From contig NZ_JAHZIJ010000015.1 in the NCBI RefSeq assembly GCF_019443105.1, forward strand, positions 1 through 64,000: a DNA stretch of 64,000 nucleotides. The letters are read 5' to 3'. Both the position numbers and the translations under genes were made by a program. Each line of letters opens with the position of its first letter. Position 1 is the stretch's first letter. Source of the DNA: Paenibacillus oenotherae. Its GTDB lineage: Bacteria > Bacillota > Bacilli > Paenibacillales > Paenibacillaceae. The notes beneath the pieces are model-generated. The model saw only the letters and a program-made list of their open reading frames with translations. It had not been told where the DNA came from and did not search any database. Of the stretch, positions 46,103-54,646 are shown one piece after another.

Positions 46103-47308
46103 TTGAGAGGAAATAGCAGGTTTAGTGCAGCAGGCAGCATCTTGCGCTCCGAGCAGGGCGGACCGAGAGGCATTATCTATTTGGCATGGCATGGGAAGGC
46201 CATGGATAGAATTGAGGTGCGCAGCGCGATTCAATGCAGCTGGAGAAGCTTTGCTGAGCAAGCTATAGCTGAGGAGCGGCAGGGCTCTTTGTATGGGGCC
46301 TCGAGCATGTGGATGCGAGATGATTTGTATGTCAGTCTGCCGATTGCAGGCGCCGGGGACAATTGTATGGAGGAGCAGCTGCTTGAGCTTGGCAGCCGGT
46401 TTCAGCAGGAATGGGAACAGCGTTTCATTATATCTGCGCTAGGCGGCGAGTTATCGGATCTGCAGTTGCATGCCGGTGTTTCCGTTGTGGAGGAGCACGG
46501 GACTGCGCAGGAGGAGGATCTGTGGTACGAGGGGATGAAACGCGCTATCGTTCATGGCCAGTCCGCCTACGCGGCACAGCGGAGCTTGAAGCGCAGATCA
46601 TTGGAAGAAATGATTAGCGACAGGCTCATTACACCTGTATACCAACCGATTATTTCGCTGCGGAATGGTACGGTTTATGGTTATGAAGCACTGTCTCGCT
46701 GTCCTGAGAACCGCTGGTTCAAGGGGCCGGAGCAGCTGTTTTCTTTTGCCAGTGATGAGGGTATGGTCTATGCGCTTGACCGGCTTGCGCGTGAACGGGC
46801 TATTGAAGGAAGTGCCGGCCTCTCCAGCCAGCAGAAGCTTTTCATCAATATTACAGCGCAAATTATGAATGATCCCTCCTTTAGTCCCGGTCAGACGCTG
46901 ATTCTGCTGGAGCAGTACGGATTGTCGCCGACGAATGTCGTATTCGAGATTACGGAGCGCAGCTCTATTGAAGATTTTGGCGCGGCCAAGAAGACGCTGG
47001 GCCATTACCGCAGCCAAGGTTATCAGATCGCTATCGATGATGCCGGAGCGGGATATTCTTCCCTGCAATCCATCGTGGAGCTGGAGCCGGACTATATCAA
47101 GATTGACCGCTCGCTCATTAGGGGAATTCATCGCGATCCTATGAAGGAGCATATTGTCCATACTTTTATCGATCTGGCTGCCAAAATGGGCGTCTCTCTT
47201 GTTGCCGAAGGCATCGAGACGGAAGCGGAGCTGGCGCATATGAAAGCGATGGGTGTTCATTATGCACAAGGCTATTTGCTGGGCAGGCCTGCGTTTGCTG
47301 TTGGATAG
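46103..47308 (+). CDS. EAL-domain c-di-GMP phosphodiesterase
   Basis: A protein of about 401 residues. The first ~160 residues again look like a degenerate GGDEF-type fold, followed by a complete EAL domain. The domain has the name motif YGYEALSR, metal ligands in FINITAQ, FEITERS and AIDDAGAGYSS, the catalytic Lys in YIKIDRSLI, and LVAEGIETEAE. All residues expected for hydrolysis of c-di-GMP to pGpG are present. The start is uncertain: TTG 46103 just after the GGDEF stop, or TTG 46070 overlapping it. Translational coupling to the GGDEF gene is likely either way. Confidence 0.85.
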   Translation: MRGNSRFSAAGSILRSEQGGPRGIIYLAWHGKAMDRIEVRSAIQCSWRSFAEQAIAEERQGSLYGASSMWMRDDLYVSLPIAGAGDNCMEEQLLELGSRFQQEWEQRFIISALGGELSDLQLHAGVSVVEEHGTAQEEDLWYEGMKRAIVHGQSAYAAQRSLKRRSLEEMISDRLITPVYQPIISLRNGTVYGYEALSRCPENRWFKGPEQLFSFASDEGMVYALDRLARERAIEGSAGLSSQQKLFINITAQIMNDPSFSPGQTLILLEQYGLSPTNVVFEITERSSIEDFGAAKKTLGHYRSQGYQIAIDDAGAGYSSLQSIVELEPDYIKIDRSLIRGIHRDPMKEHIVHTFIDLAAKMGVSLVAEGIETEAELAHMKAMGVHYAQGYLLGRPAFAVG

Positions 47309-47318
47309 TTATACAAGA

Positions 47319-47370
47319 ACAAGCTTTCCCGCCTCCGCTTCGGACGGTATGGGAAAGCTTGTCTTCTTTA
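47319..47370 (+). terminator. Terminator after the EAL gene
   Basis: ACAAGCTTTCCC pairs with GGGAAAGCTTGT around an inner GC-rich loop, followed by a T-rich tract. Confidence 0.8.
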
Positions 47371-47414
47371 TGCTATGATAGTCGGTAGGATGAACAAGGT
47401 GAGGAGTGCCTCAA

Positions 47415-50081
47415 ATGGACAAATGGATTTTGATTGATGGGAACAGTATCGCGAATCGGGCGTTCTATGCGATGCCGCCGCTGACGAATTCAGCCGGGCT
47501 GTATACGAATGCCGCTTACGGCTTCACAACCATGCTGCTGAAGCTTATTGAAGAAGAGAAACCGACCCATATGCTTGTAGCATTCGATGCGGGCAAGGTC
47601 ACTTTCCGCCATGAAGGCTACAGCGAATATAAGGGCGGACGCGCCAAGACGCCGTCGGAGTTATCCGAGCAATTCCCTGTCATTAAGGAGCTGCTGAGTT
47701 CATTCGGCATTGCGCAATTCGAGCTGTCCGGCTATGAAGCCGATGATATTATAGGCACTTTAACCAAGCTGGCGGATCAGCAGCAGGTGAGCACTCTCGT
47801 CGTGACCGGCGATAAGGATATGCTTCAGCTGGCATCCGACCATGTAACGATTGCACTGACCCGCAAAGGGGTCAGCGATGTGGAGCTGTACGATCCGAAT
47901 GGTATTCAAGAGAAATATGGTCTGACACCGCTGCAAATTATTGACCTGAAAGGCCTGATGGGCGACGCTTCCGATAATATTCCGGGCATTCCGGGCGTTG
48001 GAGAGAAGACGGCGCTGAAAATGCTGCACGAGTATGGCTCTGTTGAGGAAGTGCTGAACCATATCGGGGACCTCAAGGGCAAAATGAAAGAAAAGGTGGA
48101 GGCGCATCAGGAAGATGCGCGAATGAGCAAGAAGCTGGCTACGATCTTCCGCGAGGTTCCGCTTGAGAATAAGGCGGAGGAGCTGGTCTACAGCGGCTAT
48201 GACAAAGCACAGCTGGCAGACATGTTCCGCAAGCTGGAGTTCAAATCGCTTATCGAGCGGCTGGAGCTGCCGGAAGCGGGCGGGGATGGGTCTGGCGGTG
48301 ACGGTTCAGGAGCCGTCGAGGCTTCCTATGAGATTGTCGCTGCCGCCGATCTGTCGGCAGCTGATCTGGCGGACGCGCTTGCGAAAGCGGACAGCGTCTA
48401 TATTGAAGCGGCTGGCGAGAATCCGCATCAGGCGAAGCTGCTCGGTCTTGCGGTGTCGGCGGGAGAGCGGGTCATCGTTGTGACCGCCGACTCGCTATTG
48501 GAGCCAGCCAGCGAACGGATTCGCAGCTGGCTGGAGGATGCCGCGGCGCCTAAGCGCGGCTATGATCTGCACAAGGCCGAGCTGACGCTTGCGCGGCTTG
48601 GCATCGAGCTGCGCGGCACTGTTTTTGACGCGCTGCTGATCGCTTATTTGCTTGATCCGACCGAGTCGAATCAGACGCTGGCTATGCTTGCGCAGCGCTA
48701 TCATCTGCCTTCCGTGCCGTCGGATGAGGCTGTCTATGGCAAGGGAGCCAAGTTCCAGGTGCCTTCGGACGATGTGCTTGCGCGTCATCTGGCCGCGAAG
48801 GCGGACAGTATCGCCCGCCTCGTGCCGCTGCAGGAGCGGGATCTTGAGGAGAGCGGGATGAGCAAGCTCTATCATGAGCTGGAGCAGCCGCTTGCCATCG
48901 TGCTTGCCGGGATGGAGAAGCAGGGGATCAAGGTCAATCCCGAGACGCTGGAGGAGCTCGGCAAGGAGCTGAGCCTGAATATTGACCGGTATATGAGCGA
49001 TATCTACTCCCATGCCGGCATGGAGTTCAATATTAACTCGCCCAAGCAGCTTGGCGAGGTGCTGTTCGAGAAGCTCGGCCTGCCTGCGATGAAGAAGACG
49101 AAGACAGGCTATTCCACGGACGCCGAAGTGCTTGAGAAGCTGGAGCCGTATCATGAGATTGTAAGGCTGATCCTCCACTACAGGCAGCTGTCCAAGCTGC
49201 AATCGACCTATGTGGAGGGACTGCTCAAGGAGATTCGCCGCGATACTGGCAAGGTACACACGTATTACAGGCAGACAATTGCCGCTACCGGCCGGTTGTC
49301 GAGCCAATTCCCGAACTTGCAGAACATTCCGATCCGGCTGGAGGAAGGACGGCGGATTCGGAAAGCTTTTGTCCCATCAGAGCCCGGATGGTTCATTCTT
49401 GCTGCTGACTACTCGCAGATCGAGCTTCGCGTGCTGGCCCATATTTCCGGTGATGAGAAGCTGAAAGAAGCGTTCATACAGGATATGGACATTCATACGA
49501 AGACAGCGATGGACGTCTTTGGCGTCAGCGCAGAGGAAGTTGATGCCAATATGCGCCGTTCGGCGAAGGCGGTTAATTTCGGGATCGTCTACGGAATCAG
49601 CGACTTCGGCCTGTCGAACAACTTGAATATTACGCGCAAGGAAGCGTCGAAGTTTATCGAGCAATATTTTGAAGTGTTCCAGGGTGTGCGCGGGTATATG
49701 GACAATATCGTCATGCAGGCCCGCCGAGACGGCTATGTTACGACATTGCTGGAGCGCCGCCGGTACCTGCCGGAGATTAAGGCCTCGAACTTCAATCTGC
49801 GCTCATTCGCAGAGCGTACGGCGATGAATACGCCGATTCAAGGTACGGCTGCGGATATTATTAAGCTGGCTATGGTCAGAATGGACGAGGAGCTTCGCGA
49901 GAAGGGGCTGCGCAGCCGGATGCTGCTTCAAGTGCATGATGAGCTCGTGTTTGAGGTGCCGGAGGATGAGCTTGAGACGATGAAGAAGCTTGTGCCGGAA
50001 GTGATGGAGCGTGCGCTGAAGCTGGATGTGCCGCTCAAGGCGGATGTCAGTTACGGTGTGAATTGGTATGAATCCAAGTAG
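47415..50081 (+). CDS. polA: DNA polymerase I
   Basis: An 888-residue enzyme for gap filling and Okazaki fragment processing. The N-terminal 5'-3' exonuclease domain (1-290) shows ILIDGNSIANRAFYA, YEADDIIGTL and GLMGDASDNIPGIPGVGEKTA. The middle part (310-500) is the 3'-5' exonuclease fold but lacks the DxE and other metal ligands, as in other Bacillales, so proofreading is probably absent. The polymerase domain has motif A DYSQIELRVLAHIS, motif B RRSAKAVNFGIVYG and motif C LLQVHDELVFEVP. ATG 47415 follows GAGGAG; GTG 47406 is possible. It heads the conserved run polA-mutM-ytaF-coaE. Confidence 0.96.
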   Translation: MDKWILIDGNSIANRAFYAMPPLTNSAGLYTNAAYGFTTMLLKLIEEEKPTHMLVAFDAGKVTFRHEGYSEYKGGRAKTPSELSEQFPVIKELLSSFGIAQFELSGYEADDIIGTLTKLADQQQVSTLVVTGDKDMLQLASDHVTIALTRKGVSDVELYDPNGIQEKYGLTPLQIIDLKGLMGDASDNIPGIPGVGEKTALKMLHEYGSVEEVLNHIGDLKGKMKEKVEAHQEDARMSKKLATIFREVPLENKAEELVYSGYDKAQLADMFRKLEFKSLIERLELPEAGGDGSGGDGSGAVEASYEIVAAADLSAADLADALAKADSVYIEAAGENPHQAKLLGLAVSAGERVIVVTADSLLEPASERIRSWLEDAAAPKRGYDLHKAELTLARLGIELRGTVFDALLIAYLLDPTESNQTLAMLAQRYHLPSVPSDEAVYGKGAKFQVPSDDVLARHLAAKADSIARLVPLQERDLEESGMSKLYHELEQPLAIVLAGMEKQGIKVNPETLEELGKELSLNIDRYMSDIYSHAGMEFNINSPKQLGEVLFEKLGLPAMKKTKTGYSTDAEVLEKLEPYHEIVRLILHYRQLSKLQSTYVEGLLKEIRRDTGKVHTYYRQTIAATGRLSSQFPNLQNIPIRLEEGRRIRKAFVPSEPGWFILAADYSQIELRVLAHISGDEKLKEAFIQDMDIHTKTAMDVFGVSAEEVDANMRRSAKAVNFGIVYGISDFGLSNNLNITRKEASKFIEQYFEVFQGVRGYMDNIVMQARRDGYVTTLLERRRYLPEIKASNFNLRSFAERTAMNTPIQGTAADIIKLAMVRMDEELREKGLRSRMLLQVHDELVFEVPEDELETMKKLVPEVMERALKLDVPLKADVSYGVNWYESK

Positions 50082-50190
50082 GGCATCCCGCCAGTGAATC
50101 GGTTATAATGGGGATGGGGTAAAGTACAGCTGGAGGGGCGAAGCGTGAGAGCTGCGGCTGCCCTGCCGGCTGTGGCGGAGGTGAGAGGAA

Positions 50191-51042
50191 ATGCCGGAAT
50201 TACCGGAGGTTGAGACCGTTCGGCGGACGCTTAACGGACTTGTTGTCGGCAAGCGCATCGAACGGGTAACGGTGAGCCTGCCGCGGATCATTCAGCGGCC
50301 AAGCGAGCCGGAGCAGTTCTCCGCAGCGCTTGAAGGCCGCACGATTCGAACGGTTGAGCGGCGGGGAAAGTTTCTGCGCATTATGATGGAGGATCTGGTT
50401 CTCGTATCCCATCTGCGGATGGAAGGGCGCTATGGTGTCTATAAGCGCGAGGAGCCAGTAGAATCTCATACGCATGTTATTTTTCATTTCGATGATGGGA
50501 TGGAATTGCGATATAAGGATGTGCGGCAATTCGGCACGATGCATCTGTTCACGCCGGAGGAGGAGCTGGTGCTGCCCCCGCTGAACAAGCTCGGCATTGA
50601 ACCGCTTGACGACACGTTCACATTGGAATTGTTCAAGGATAAGCTTGCTCGCCGAACAACGAAGATTAAGCCGCTGCTGCTGAATCAGGAATATGTTGTG
50701 GGACTCGGCAATATCTATGTAGATGAGGCCTTGTTCACGGCTGGCATTCATCCGGAGCGTACAGCGGATTCGCTGAAGCGCCCGGAATGGGCGCGGTTGT
50801 ATGAAGCTGTCCGCGCTACGCTTGCACGGGCGGTTGAAGCAGGCGGATCTTCCATTAAGTCCTATGTGAACGGACAGGGCGAGATGGGCATGTTCCAGCA
50901 TGAGCTGCTCGTATACGGACGGAAGAACGAGCCGTGCAGCCGCTGCGGCCAGTCTATTGAGAAGCTGGTTGTCGGCGGCCGTGGCACACATATTTGTACG
51001 AGCTGCCAGCCGCTGCAGAAGCCGCGTGTGAACAAGCAGTAA
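50191..51042 (+). CDS. mutM: Formamidopyrimidine-DNA glycosylase
   Basis: A 283-residue bifunctional glycosylase/AP lyase that removes 8-oxoguanine and ring-opened purines. The N-terminal MPELPEVETVRR carries the catalytic Pro2 and Glu3, and RRGKFL the conserved Lys. VGLGNIYVDEALF is the helix-two-turn-helix region, and the C-terminal zinc finger is CSRCG...CTSC. ATG 50191 follows GGTGAGAGG. Confidence 0.96.
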   Translation: MPELPEVETVRRTLNGLVVGKRIERVTVSLPRIIQRPSEPEQFSAALEGRTIRTVERRGKFLRIMMEDLVLVSHLRMEGRYGVYKREEPVESHTHVIFHFDDGMELRYKDVRQFGTMHLFTPEEELVLPPLNKLGIEPLDDTFTLELFKDKLARRTTKIKPLLLNQEYVVGLGNIYVDEALFTAGIHPERTADSLKRPEWARLYEAVRATLARAVEAGGSSIKSYVNGQGEMGMFQHELLVYGRKNEPCSRCGQSIEKLVVGGRGTHICTSCQPLQKPRVNKQ

Positions 51043-51194
51043 GCAAACAGGATGCACGATCAGGAGTTGCCCGCATATGATGTACCATTCATGGGCGAAT
51101 GCACCGCTTGCCATTCCATAGAATCATTCCTGCTGTCTTGCAGGGGTTCTATGAGGGGCCATTCGGAGTTCGCCGTCATGGGAGGGACACAGGG

Positions 51195-51893
51195 TTGCTC
51201 ACACAAGTTGCATCATTGCTGCTGCTTGCTTTTGCCGTCAGTCTGGACGGTCTTGGAGTTGGCGTCACCTATGGCTTGCGTCGTATCCGGATTCCGCTCC
51301 TGTCGGTCATCATTATCGTGCTTTGCTCCGGCTTGGTCGTATGGTTATCGATGCAGCTTGGTGCCGTACTGACCGATTACATGTCCCCGGTAGTGTCGAA
51401 ATGGATCGGCGCCTGCCTGCTTATTCTGATCGGCTGCTGGGCGCTGTATCAGCTGTGGAAGAGGCGCTTTGACCGTACCGAGGACCATGCTGAGGACAAT
51501 GACGGACAGCCGTCCGCGCCAGATACTGGCCTTGGCATGCGGAGAACGGCGACGACGATTCTGATTGTGGAGCTCAAACGGCTTGGACTTGTTATTCAGA
51601 TTCTGAGAACACCGCAAATTGCAGATGTAGACCGATCAGGCATAATAAGCGCATCCGAGGCTGTGCTGCTTGGCTTCGCGCTGTCACTGGACAGCTTTGG
51701 CGCGGGGCTGGGAGCGGCTATGATCGGGTTCTCGCCGCTGCTTACATCGGCTGTTATCTCGACTGCCTGCGGATTGTTCCTGCTTGGCGGGCTGCAGCTC
51801 GGATTCCGGCTTGCCTCGATGCGCGGCATTCGGGCATTATCGGTACTGCCGGGCGTGATGCTGATCGTTATGGGTTTGATGAAGCTGTTATAG
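51195..51893 (+). CDS. ytaF: YtaF-like sporulation membrane protein
   Basis: A 232-residue membrane protein with about six hydrophobic segments arranged as two similar halves (LAFAVSLDGLGVGVTYG and LGFALSLDSFGAGLGAA), each with an Asp in a membrane helix. This is the MntP/YtaF-like duplicated fold. The polar middle (about 95-130) is charged. TTG 51195 behind GGGAGGG is preferred; the frame is open further upstream without a good site. The gene lies between mutM and coaE as in Bacillus. The transported ion, if any, is not known. Confidence 0.85.
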   Translation: MLTQVASLLLLAFAVSLDGLGVGVTYGLRRIRIPLLSVIIIVLCSGLVVWLSMQLGAVLTDYMSPVVSKWIGACLLILIGCWALYQLWKRRFDRTEDHAEDNDGQPSAPDTGLGMRRTATTILIVELKRLGLVIQILRTPQIADVDRSGIISASEAVLLGFALSLDSFGAGLGAAMIGFSPLLTSAVISTACGLFLLGGLQLGFRLASMRGIRALSVLPGVMLIVMGLMKLL

Positions 51894-51935
51894 GTTAGTT
51901 ATTAATGAAGGCCAGGTTAGTTAAGAGGTGAAAGC

Positions 51936-52532
51936 ATGAAACTTGGTTTAACGGGCGGCATTGCTTGCGGTAAAAGCACCGTGTCCGCCATGCTCGTTCA
52001 GCGGGGAGCCAAGCTCATTGATGCGGACGCTGTCGCCAGGGAGGTTGTCCTTCCCGGCGAGCCGGCGCTGAACGATATTGCTGCTGCTTTTGGAGCGCAG
52101 GTGCTGAATGAGGATGGCACACTTGACAGGAAAAAGCTGGGATCCCTCGTATTCGGCAACCGTGAGCAGCTGGATATACTGGAATCCATTCTGCATCCGG
52201 CCATTCGGACTCGCATGTGGGACAAGATCCGGGGCTGTGAGGCAGAGAACCCGAAGGGGCTTATTGTGGCGGATATCCCGCTGCTGTATGAGACTGGACA
52301 AGCCGGGCTGTATGACGCGGTCATGGTTGTATACGTGCCGCAGGCGGTTCAAATGGAACGGCTTATGGCCAGAAACTCTTTGACGTCTGAGGAGGCAGGG
52401 AAACGGATTGCCTTGCAGATGGACATTGAAGAGAAGCGGCAGCTGGCGGACATTGTGATTGACAACAGCGGATCCCTTGAGGATACGGAGCGTCAGGTTG
52501 ATGAATTTTGGCGTAAGCAAGGTTTGTCATGA
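51936..52532 (+). CDS. coaE: Dephospho-CoA kinase
   Basis: A 198-residue enzyme that phosphorylates dephospho-CoA in the last step of coenzyme A synthesis. The P-loop is GLTGGIACGKSTVSAML, the substrate region DADAVAREVV, the helical lid contains HPAIRTRM and the ATP lid region ARNSLTSEEAGKRIALQM. It overlaps the next gene by four bases (ATGA). Confidence 0.95.
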   Translation: MKLGLTGGIACGKSTVSAMLVQRGAKLIDADAVAREVVLPGEPALNDIAAAFGAQVLNEDGTLDRKKLGSLVFGNREQLDILESILHPAIRTRMWDKIRGCEAENPKGLIVADIPLLYETGQAGLYDAVMVVYVPQAVQMERLMARNSLTSEEAGKRIALQMDIEEKRQLADIVIDNSGSLEDTERQVDEFWRKQGLS

Positions 52533-53113
52533 GACGCACAGCACGCAGGAGGAGAGCGCTGTTCATATTGGTGCTGCTCTTCCTTGTTGCACTGCTTCTG
52601 ACCATGCTGTTCCTGAAATCCGATTGGATGGGCCGCTGGATGTATCCCATACATTATGAGAATGATATCCGGATAAGCGCGAAAAATTACGACCTCGACC
52701 CCCTGCTCATTGCAGCGGTCATTCGGGTCGAGACGAATTATTCACCGGATGCCGTGTCGGGCAAGGGGGCAGTCGGCATTATGCAGCTCATGCCGGATAC
52801 GGCGGAATGGATCATGAAGAAGGGCGGCTTTACACCTGTTCCGCCCGAGATGCTGTCAGCCAGGGCAGATATTAGCATTGAGCTTGGTTCCTGGTATCTG
52901 CATTCCTTACATAAGCAGTTTGACGGCAAGCTGTATGCGGCGCTGGCGGCCTATAATGCGGGACCGGGTACTGTGAAGCGGTGGATCAGCGAAGGGACCT
53001 GGGATGGGAAGCTTGAGACGGTGAAGCAGATTCCTTACGGAGAGACGCGGCACTATGTACAACGGGTTATTTATTACTATAATAAGTACAAGAAGCTCTA
53101 CACGGAATTTTGA
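52529..53113 (+). CDS. Membrane-anchored SLT-type lytic transglycosylase
   Basis: A 194-residue murein transglycosylase. A basic N-terminus (MRRTARRRR) and one hydrophobic helix (12-30) anchor it outside the membrane. The catalytic Glu lies in VIRVETNYSP, followed by AVGIMQLMPDTAEWI and ALAAYNAGPGTVKRWI, the classical SLT motifs. It cleaves peptidoglycan glycan strands. Its start overlaps coaE, so it belongs to that transcription unit; it is convergent to the SASP gene. Confidence 0.93.
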   Translation: MRRTARRRRALFILVLLFLVALLLTMLFLKSDWMGRWMYPIHYENDIRISAKNYDLDPLLIAAVIRVETNYSPDAVSGKGAVGIMQLMPDTAEWIMKKGGFTPVPPEMLSARADISIELGSWYLHSLHKQFDGKLYAALAAYNAGPGTVKRWISEGTWDGKLETVKQIPYGETRHYVQRVIYYYNKYKKLYTEF

Positions 53114-53154
53114 ATATTTGTATAAGCGAATAATTTTGTAAAAGCAAATAATAA

Positions 53155-53200
53155 GGAAGCCTTGGCCAGCCGCCTGTGAGGGCGATTGACCAAAGCTTCC
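53155..53200. terminator. Terminator between the transglycosylase and SASP genes
   Basis: GGAAGCCTTGGCCA pairs with TGACCAAAGCTTCC (two small mismatches) around a GC-rich loop. On the minus strand it is followed by TTATTATTTG, so it mainly serves the SASP gene. Confidence 0.75.
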
Positions 53201-53217
53201 ATTATAAAGCCTCGTCA

Positions 53218-53436
53218 TTATTTGAACTGTCCAGCAAGGGATTGTTCACCGATTTGTACCAGCTTACGAGTGATGTAACCCCCGAGGGAGCCAGCGTCAC
53301 GCGTTGCCATGTTGCCGTAGTAACCATCTTGAGGGATGGCGATGCCCAGCTCTTGCGCGACCTCATATTTCATTTGGTCGAGCGCTGCTGTAGCTTGTGG
53401 CACAACAAGTTGATTGCTGCTGCGATTTGAGCTCAT
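53218..53436 (-). CDS. Alpha/beta-type small acid-soluble spore protein
   Basis: A 72-residue spore DNA-binding protein. The family stretches are visible: LDQMKYEVAQELGI with the GPR protease site inside (YEVAQE), and GYYGNMATRDAGSLGGYITRKLV. SASPs coat and protect spore DNA and are later degraded as an amino-acid source. ATG 53436 follows AAGGAGGTG. Expression in the forespore is expected from the family. Confidence 0.95.
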   Translation of the reverse strand: MSSNRSSNQLVVPQATAALDQMKYEVAQELGIAIPQDGYYGNMATRDAGSLGGYITRKLVQIGEQSLAGQFK

Positions 53437-53535
53437 GTGTTTCACCTCCTTGCGGTTGGTAAATGTATTATGTGCGAAAGCAGCAGTTTCATGACAGGGA
53501 ACGTTTGGTAAAAAGTAAATGGAGGATACAAGCAC

Positions 53536-54015
53536 ATGAAATGTCCATATTGCGACTTCGCGGGGACGAAAGTTCTCGATTCCAGGCCAGCCAATGAGAA
53601 CAAATCGATACGCCGCAGACGCGAGTGCGAGAAATGCACACGCCGGTTCACAACCTTTGAGATGGTGGAGGAGACCCCGCTTATCGTCATTAAGAAGGAT
53701 GGCAGCCGCGAGGAATTCAGCCGTGACAAGATGCTGCGCGGTCTTATTCGGGCATGCGAGAAGCGTCCTGTATCTGTAGAGCTTCTTGAGGTGATTGTCT
53801 CTGAGGTGGAGAAGGAGATCCGCACAACAGCCAACGCTGAGGTTGAGAGCCGCGAGATCGGCGAGATCGTTATGGAACAGCTCTATCCCATCGACGAAGT
53901 GGCATACGTTCGATTCGCATCCGTATACCGCCAATTCAAGGATATCGACATGTTCATGAAGGAACTGAACAACCTGCTCTCCAAGCATCCGCTCGGAATC
54001 AATAAGAAGGATTGA
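53536..54015 (+). CDS. nrdR: Transcriptional repressor NrdR
   Basis: A 159-residue repressor of ribonucleotide reductase genes. The N-terminal zinc ribbon is MKCPYCDF...[13 protein letters not shown], and the ATP-cone domain begins at [25 protein letters not shown]. It senses ATP/dATP levels. The start ATG 53536 follows GGAGG. Its stop codon overlaps the -35 of the tRNA promoter. Confidence 0.95.
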   Translation: MKCPYCDFAGTKVLDSRPANENKSIRRRRECEKCTRRFTTFEMVEETPLIVIKKDGSREEFSRDKMLRGLIRACEKRPVSVELLEVIVSEVEKEIRTTANAEVESREIGEIVMEQLYPIDEVAYVRFASVYRQFKDIDMFMKELNNLLSKHPLGINKKD

Positions 54016-54041
54016 CAGCTCTGCTCCCCCTGTGGTACGAT
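54012..54041 (+). promoter_or_regulatory. Promoter of tRNA-Ala
   Basis: TTGACA (54012-54017) and TACGAT (54036-54041), with an 18-base spacer, lie 21 bases before the mature tRNA. The -35 overlaps the nrdR stop codon. Confidence 0.75.
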
Positions 54042-54062
54042 CTTACTTGTCGTCACAATCAT

Positions 54063-54135
54063 GGGGCCTTAGCTCAGCTGGGAGAGCGCATCGCTGGCAG
54101 CGATGAGGTCAGGGGTTCGATCCCCCTAGGCTCCA
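54063..54135 (+). tRNA. tRNA-Ala, anticodon GGC
   Basis: A 73-base cloverleaf. The acceptor stem is GGGGCCT/AGGCTCC, the D arm GCTC-AGCTGGGA-GAGC, the anticodon stem CATCG/CGATG with loop CTGGCAG (anticodon GGC, alanine GCC codons), the T arm AGGGG-TTCGATC-CCCCT and the discriminator A. The CCA end is not encoded (TAC follows). An integrative island begins just downstream, so the 3' end is the probable attachment site. Confidence 0.95.
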
Positions 54136-54146
54136 TACAAAAGAAA

Positions 54147-54187
54147 GCCGCTAAACACAAGGGATTCCGGGTGTTTGGCGGTTTTTT
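54147..54187 (+). terminator. Terminator of the tRNA transcript
   Basis: CCGCTAAACAC pairs with GTGTTTGGCGG (one G-U pair), followed by six T. Confidence 0.88.
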
Positions 54188-54288
54188 CTATGCCCGAAAC
54201 TGAGTTGTTTTTGGGTCGTGGTCACACGTTTGGTCACACTAACGATTTTTTTGGTGTAAAAACAGGATTTTCGAATTTCTTGTGAGAA
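54151..54288 (-). pseudogene. Possible remnant of an integrase C-terminal tail
   Basis: A 45-codon open stretch without a start reads FSQEIRKSCFYTKK... and then VTKRVTTTQKQLSF before a stop that falls in the tRNA terminator. Integrases encoded next to their tRNA attachment site often end in a short basic tail of this kind, and this one points towards the tRNA. The intact integrase of the window (61.6 kb) has no such tail. It may therefore be left over from another element. The call is weak and rests on position and character only. Confidence 0.25.
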
Positions 54289-54646
54289 TCACAGAGTATC
54301 GTATTCCTCGATAAAAAATGAAATCGCCTTGTCCTTTTCATAAGGGCAGGGCGACTTTTATGATTAATATCAACACTTGGATGGAAGGCGGTCAGCTAAT
54401 TGAAGTGAGATTCAACATTATAAATAGCATGAAAGCGTGCACTATGCCTAAATGGCTAGTTACAATGGGATAGGTATCTTATAGAAATTCTTGTCATTAG
54501 GAAGGATTTTCCTCAATTTTTGTCGAAAACTTTAATTTATATACTCATCCTTCTCGTTGGATGAAATTTCTGAAACTATAAAAAATGGTTATGGCATAAA
54601 AGAAATTAATTCATGCTGATCCATGTATAAGAAGGCAGGTGTAAAA
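54188..54646. other. Left flank of the island, upstream of jetA
   Basis: About 460 AT-rich bases. They contain the possible integrase remnant, a hairpin (54324-54354), a GCGGTCAG motif at 54388 also found at the other flank of the Wadjet operon, and a short CATCC/GGATG hairpin near 54546-54564. The jetA promoter must lie here, but no convincing -35/-10 pair could be chosen. Confidence 0.5.
54324..54354. repeat. Left copy of the hairpin bracketing the Wadjet operon
   Basis: TCGCCTTGTCC pairs with GGGCAGGGCGA, followed by CTTTTA. The sequence and the bases around it resemble the hairpin at 61429-61458, on the other side of the operon. It can also act as a terminator. Confidence 0.8.
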
